From: Temperatibacter sp965603205
Lineage (GTDB): Bacteria; Pseudomonadota; Alphaproteobacteria; Sphingomonadales; Kordiimonadaceae
Direction of reading: 5' to 3'
Assembly (NCBI GenBank): GCA_965603205.1
Contig: CBFDCC010000007.1
Coordinates: forward strand, 1-64,000
DNA: 64,000 nucleotides
The notes under the pieces are model-generated. The model made no database searches. It was not told the DNA's origin and saw only the letters and a list, made by a program, of their open reading frames with translations. Position 1 is the first letter of the stretch. Each line of letters begins with the position of its first letter. A program made the position numbers and the translations under genes. Shown piece after piece: positions 63,095 to 64,000 of the stretch.

Positions 63095-63799
63095 TTATCT
63101 TAGGCTAGCCACGGCGCGTATCTTTTTAAGAAGAGCAGGATTGAGTTTTTTGCTCGTAACGAAATAGCCAATCATGTCTGTATAGACAGTATCAATGGCT
63201 CTTATTTTATTGGCAGGTAGCGAAGAATCGGCTATATGCCAATCTATAACCTTTGGGTCAGAAACCATAAGATCAGCGCGATTATTTATTAGCATTTTAG
63301 CTACCATAACAGTACTAATGCCAGCTATATCCATGATGTTGCTCTTGGGTAGTCCTGCTAGCTTTAACATATCACATTGAGCTGATTTTTTACTGCAAAC
63401 GCCAGTTAATAAATTAAATGCAGCATTGTTTCGTGGTTTTTCAAGTGTAGGATTTGCTGTGAGTAGTAGATAGTTTTGTTTTAAAACGGGCATTATCCAA
63501 TGGAATTTTTTTTCCCGTCTGGGATATCGGCTCACGGGGAAGATCATCACGTCATCATTTTTTTTAGCCATGATCATGGCGCGGTTCCATGTGATTATAT
63601 CAATTTGATAGCTTAGGCCGGTCTTATCCATCAATGCACGGACTTTATCTGCTGATATTCCAATGATCTTGCCGTTGGCGTCAGGGTAACTGTAGGGTGG
63701 ATATAAGTCGGTGAGTATGCGCACGTCAGGCTGCTCTGCTGCACTACTTATACCCATAACAAAAGTTAGGCTTAGTGCAGCTAATAATGATTTTAACAT
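63095..63799 (-). CDS. periplasmic substrate-binding protein (SBP_bac_3-like)
   Basis: This 234-aa protein has a signal peptide (M-L-K-S-L-L-A-A-L-S, cleavage near S-S-A-A) and a PBP-II fold: V-R-I-L-T-D-L-Y-P-P-Y-S, I-G-I-S-A-D-K-V and the hinge-following F-P-V-S-R-Y-P-R. No transporter genes are adjacent, so it may be a solitary polar-amino-acid-type binding protein with a sensory or orphan role. The ATG at 63799 is the better start; the frame to 63877 begins at TTG and adds a non-signal stretch. The last 200 bases of the window show no further gene. Confidence 0.8.
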   Translation of the reverse strand: MLKSLLAALSLTFVMGISSAAEQPDVRILTDLYPPYSYPDANGKIIGISADKVRALMDKTGLSYQIDIITWNRAMIMAKKNDDVMIFPVSRYPRREKKFHWIMPVLKQNYLLLTANPTLEKPRNNAAFNLLTGVCSKKSAQCDMLKLAGLPKSNIMDIAGISTVMVAKMLINNRADLMVSDPKVIDWHIADSSLPANKIRAIDTVYTDMIGYFVTSKKLNPALLKKIRAVASLR

Positions 63800-64000
63800 G
63801 TAAATAATACGTACCCTATTTCTAATAAAGGCGAATATCACACAAATACTGTAGCTTTTCAAGGCTAGATTACCCAAGGGACTTATTAATCAAAAACTGT
63901 TATATTCTTTGCTTACAGGCTGCTTTCTGTTATAGCGGCGCCAACAATTTTGATAAACTCAGACAATATGTGTCTGAATTATAATATGCAGGTGTAAAAT

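Overview
The window looks like a chromosomal segment of a low-GC (about 43 % by eye), probably marine alphaproteobacterium. The indications are a PutA without its own DNA-binding domain paired with a divergent Lrp-type regulator, a fused cysNC, a KpsC/KpsS-type capsule locus and a degenerate alphaproteobacterial-type palindromic repeat. Species-level placement (for example the SAR116 or Rhodospirillales neighbourhood) is a guess. No rRNA, tRNA or CRISPR array was seen.

Layout. (1) Positions 1-2.8 kb are an accessory scar: a 5'-truncated IS3-family element, a lipoprotein plus a small unknown gene, and two same-orientation copies of a 19-base sequence resembling IS21-type transposon ends. (2) Positions 2.8-14.2 kb are metabolic and signalling genes: an SDR and an ornithine-cyclodeaminase-family enzyme; a cytosolic binding-protein/PAS/GGDEF/EAL protein; a 53-residue exported peptide; an alpha/beta hydrolase; a thiolase, acyl-CoA synthetase and MaoC hydratase set; and an orphan ParA with a small partner. 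(3) Positions 13.8-22.5 kb hold the Lrp regulator and putA, a phosphotransferase-fold protein with a phosphopantetheinyl transferase, nadC, and a ThDP-dependent enzyme.

(4) Positions 22.6-51.7 kb are a large surface-polysaccharide region. galE, kdsA, kdsC, kdsB, kpsC and kpsS make and transfer Kdo. kpsF, kpsM, kpsT, kpsE and kpsD supply Kdo precursor and export. Next come a sulfotransferase, glycosyltransferases, a LicD-like protein with a CDP-glycerol-type cytidylyltransferase, the dTDP-rhamnose genes rfbC-B-D-A, two more glycosyltransferase genes, the PAPS-synthesis genes cysD and cysNC, and galU. Together they suggest an ABC-exported, poly-Kdo-anchored capsule that carries rhamnose, sulfate and possibly phosphoglycerol (inference). 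The KpsT ATPase is unusual because it lacks several catalytic-loop residues.

(5) Positions 51.8-64 kb hold a DEAD-box RNA helicase with a long low-complexity tail, an EAL-domain protein, glmS-glmU, a PhyH-family oxygenase, an exported amidohydrolase, an SDR pseudogene fragment, a small membrane protein, an outer-membrane beta-barrel and a periplasmic binding protein. Strong hairpin terminators separate several of the blocks.
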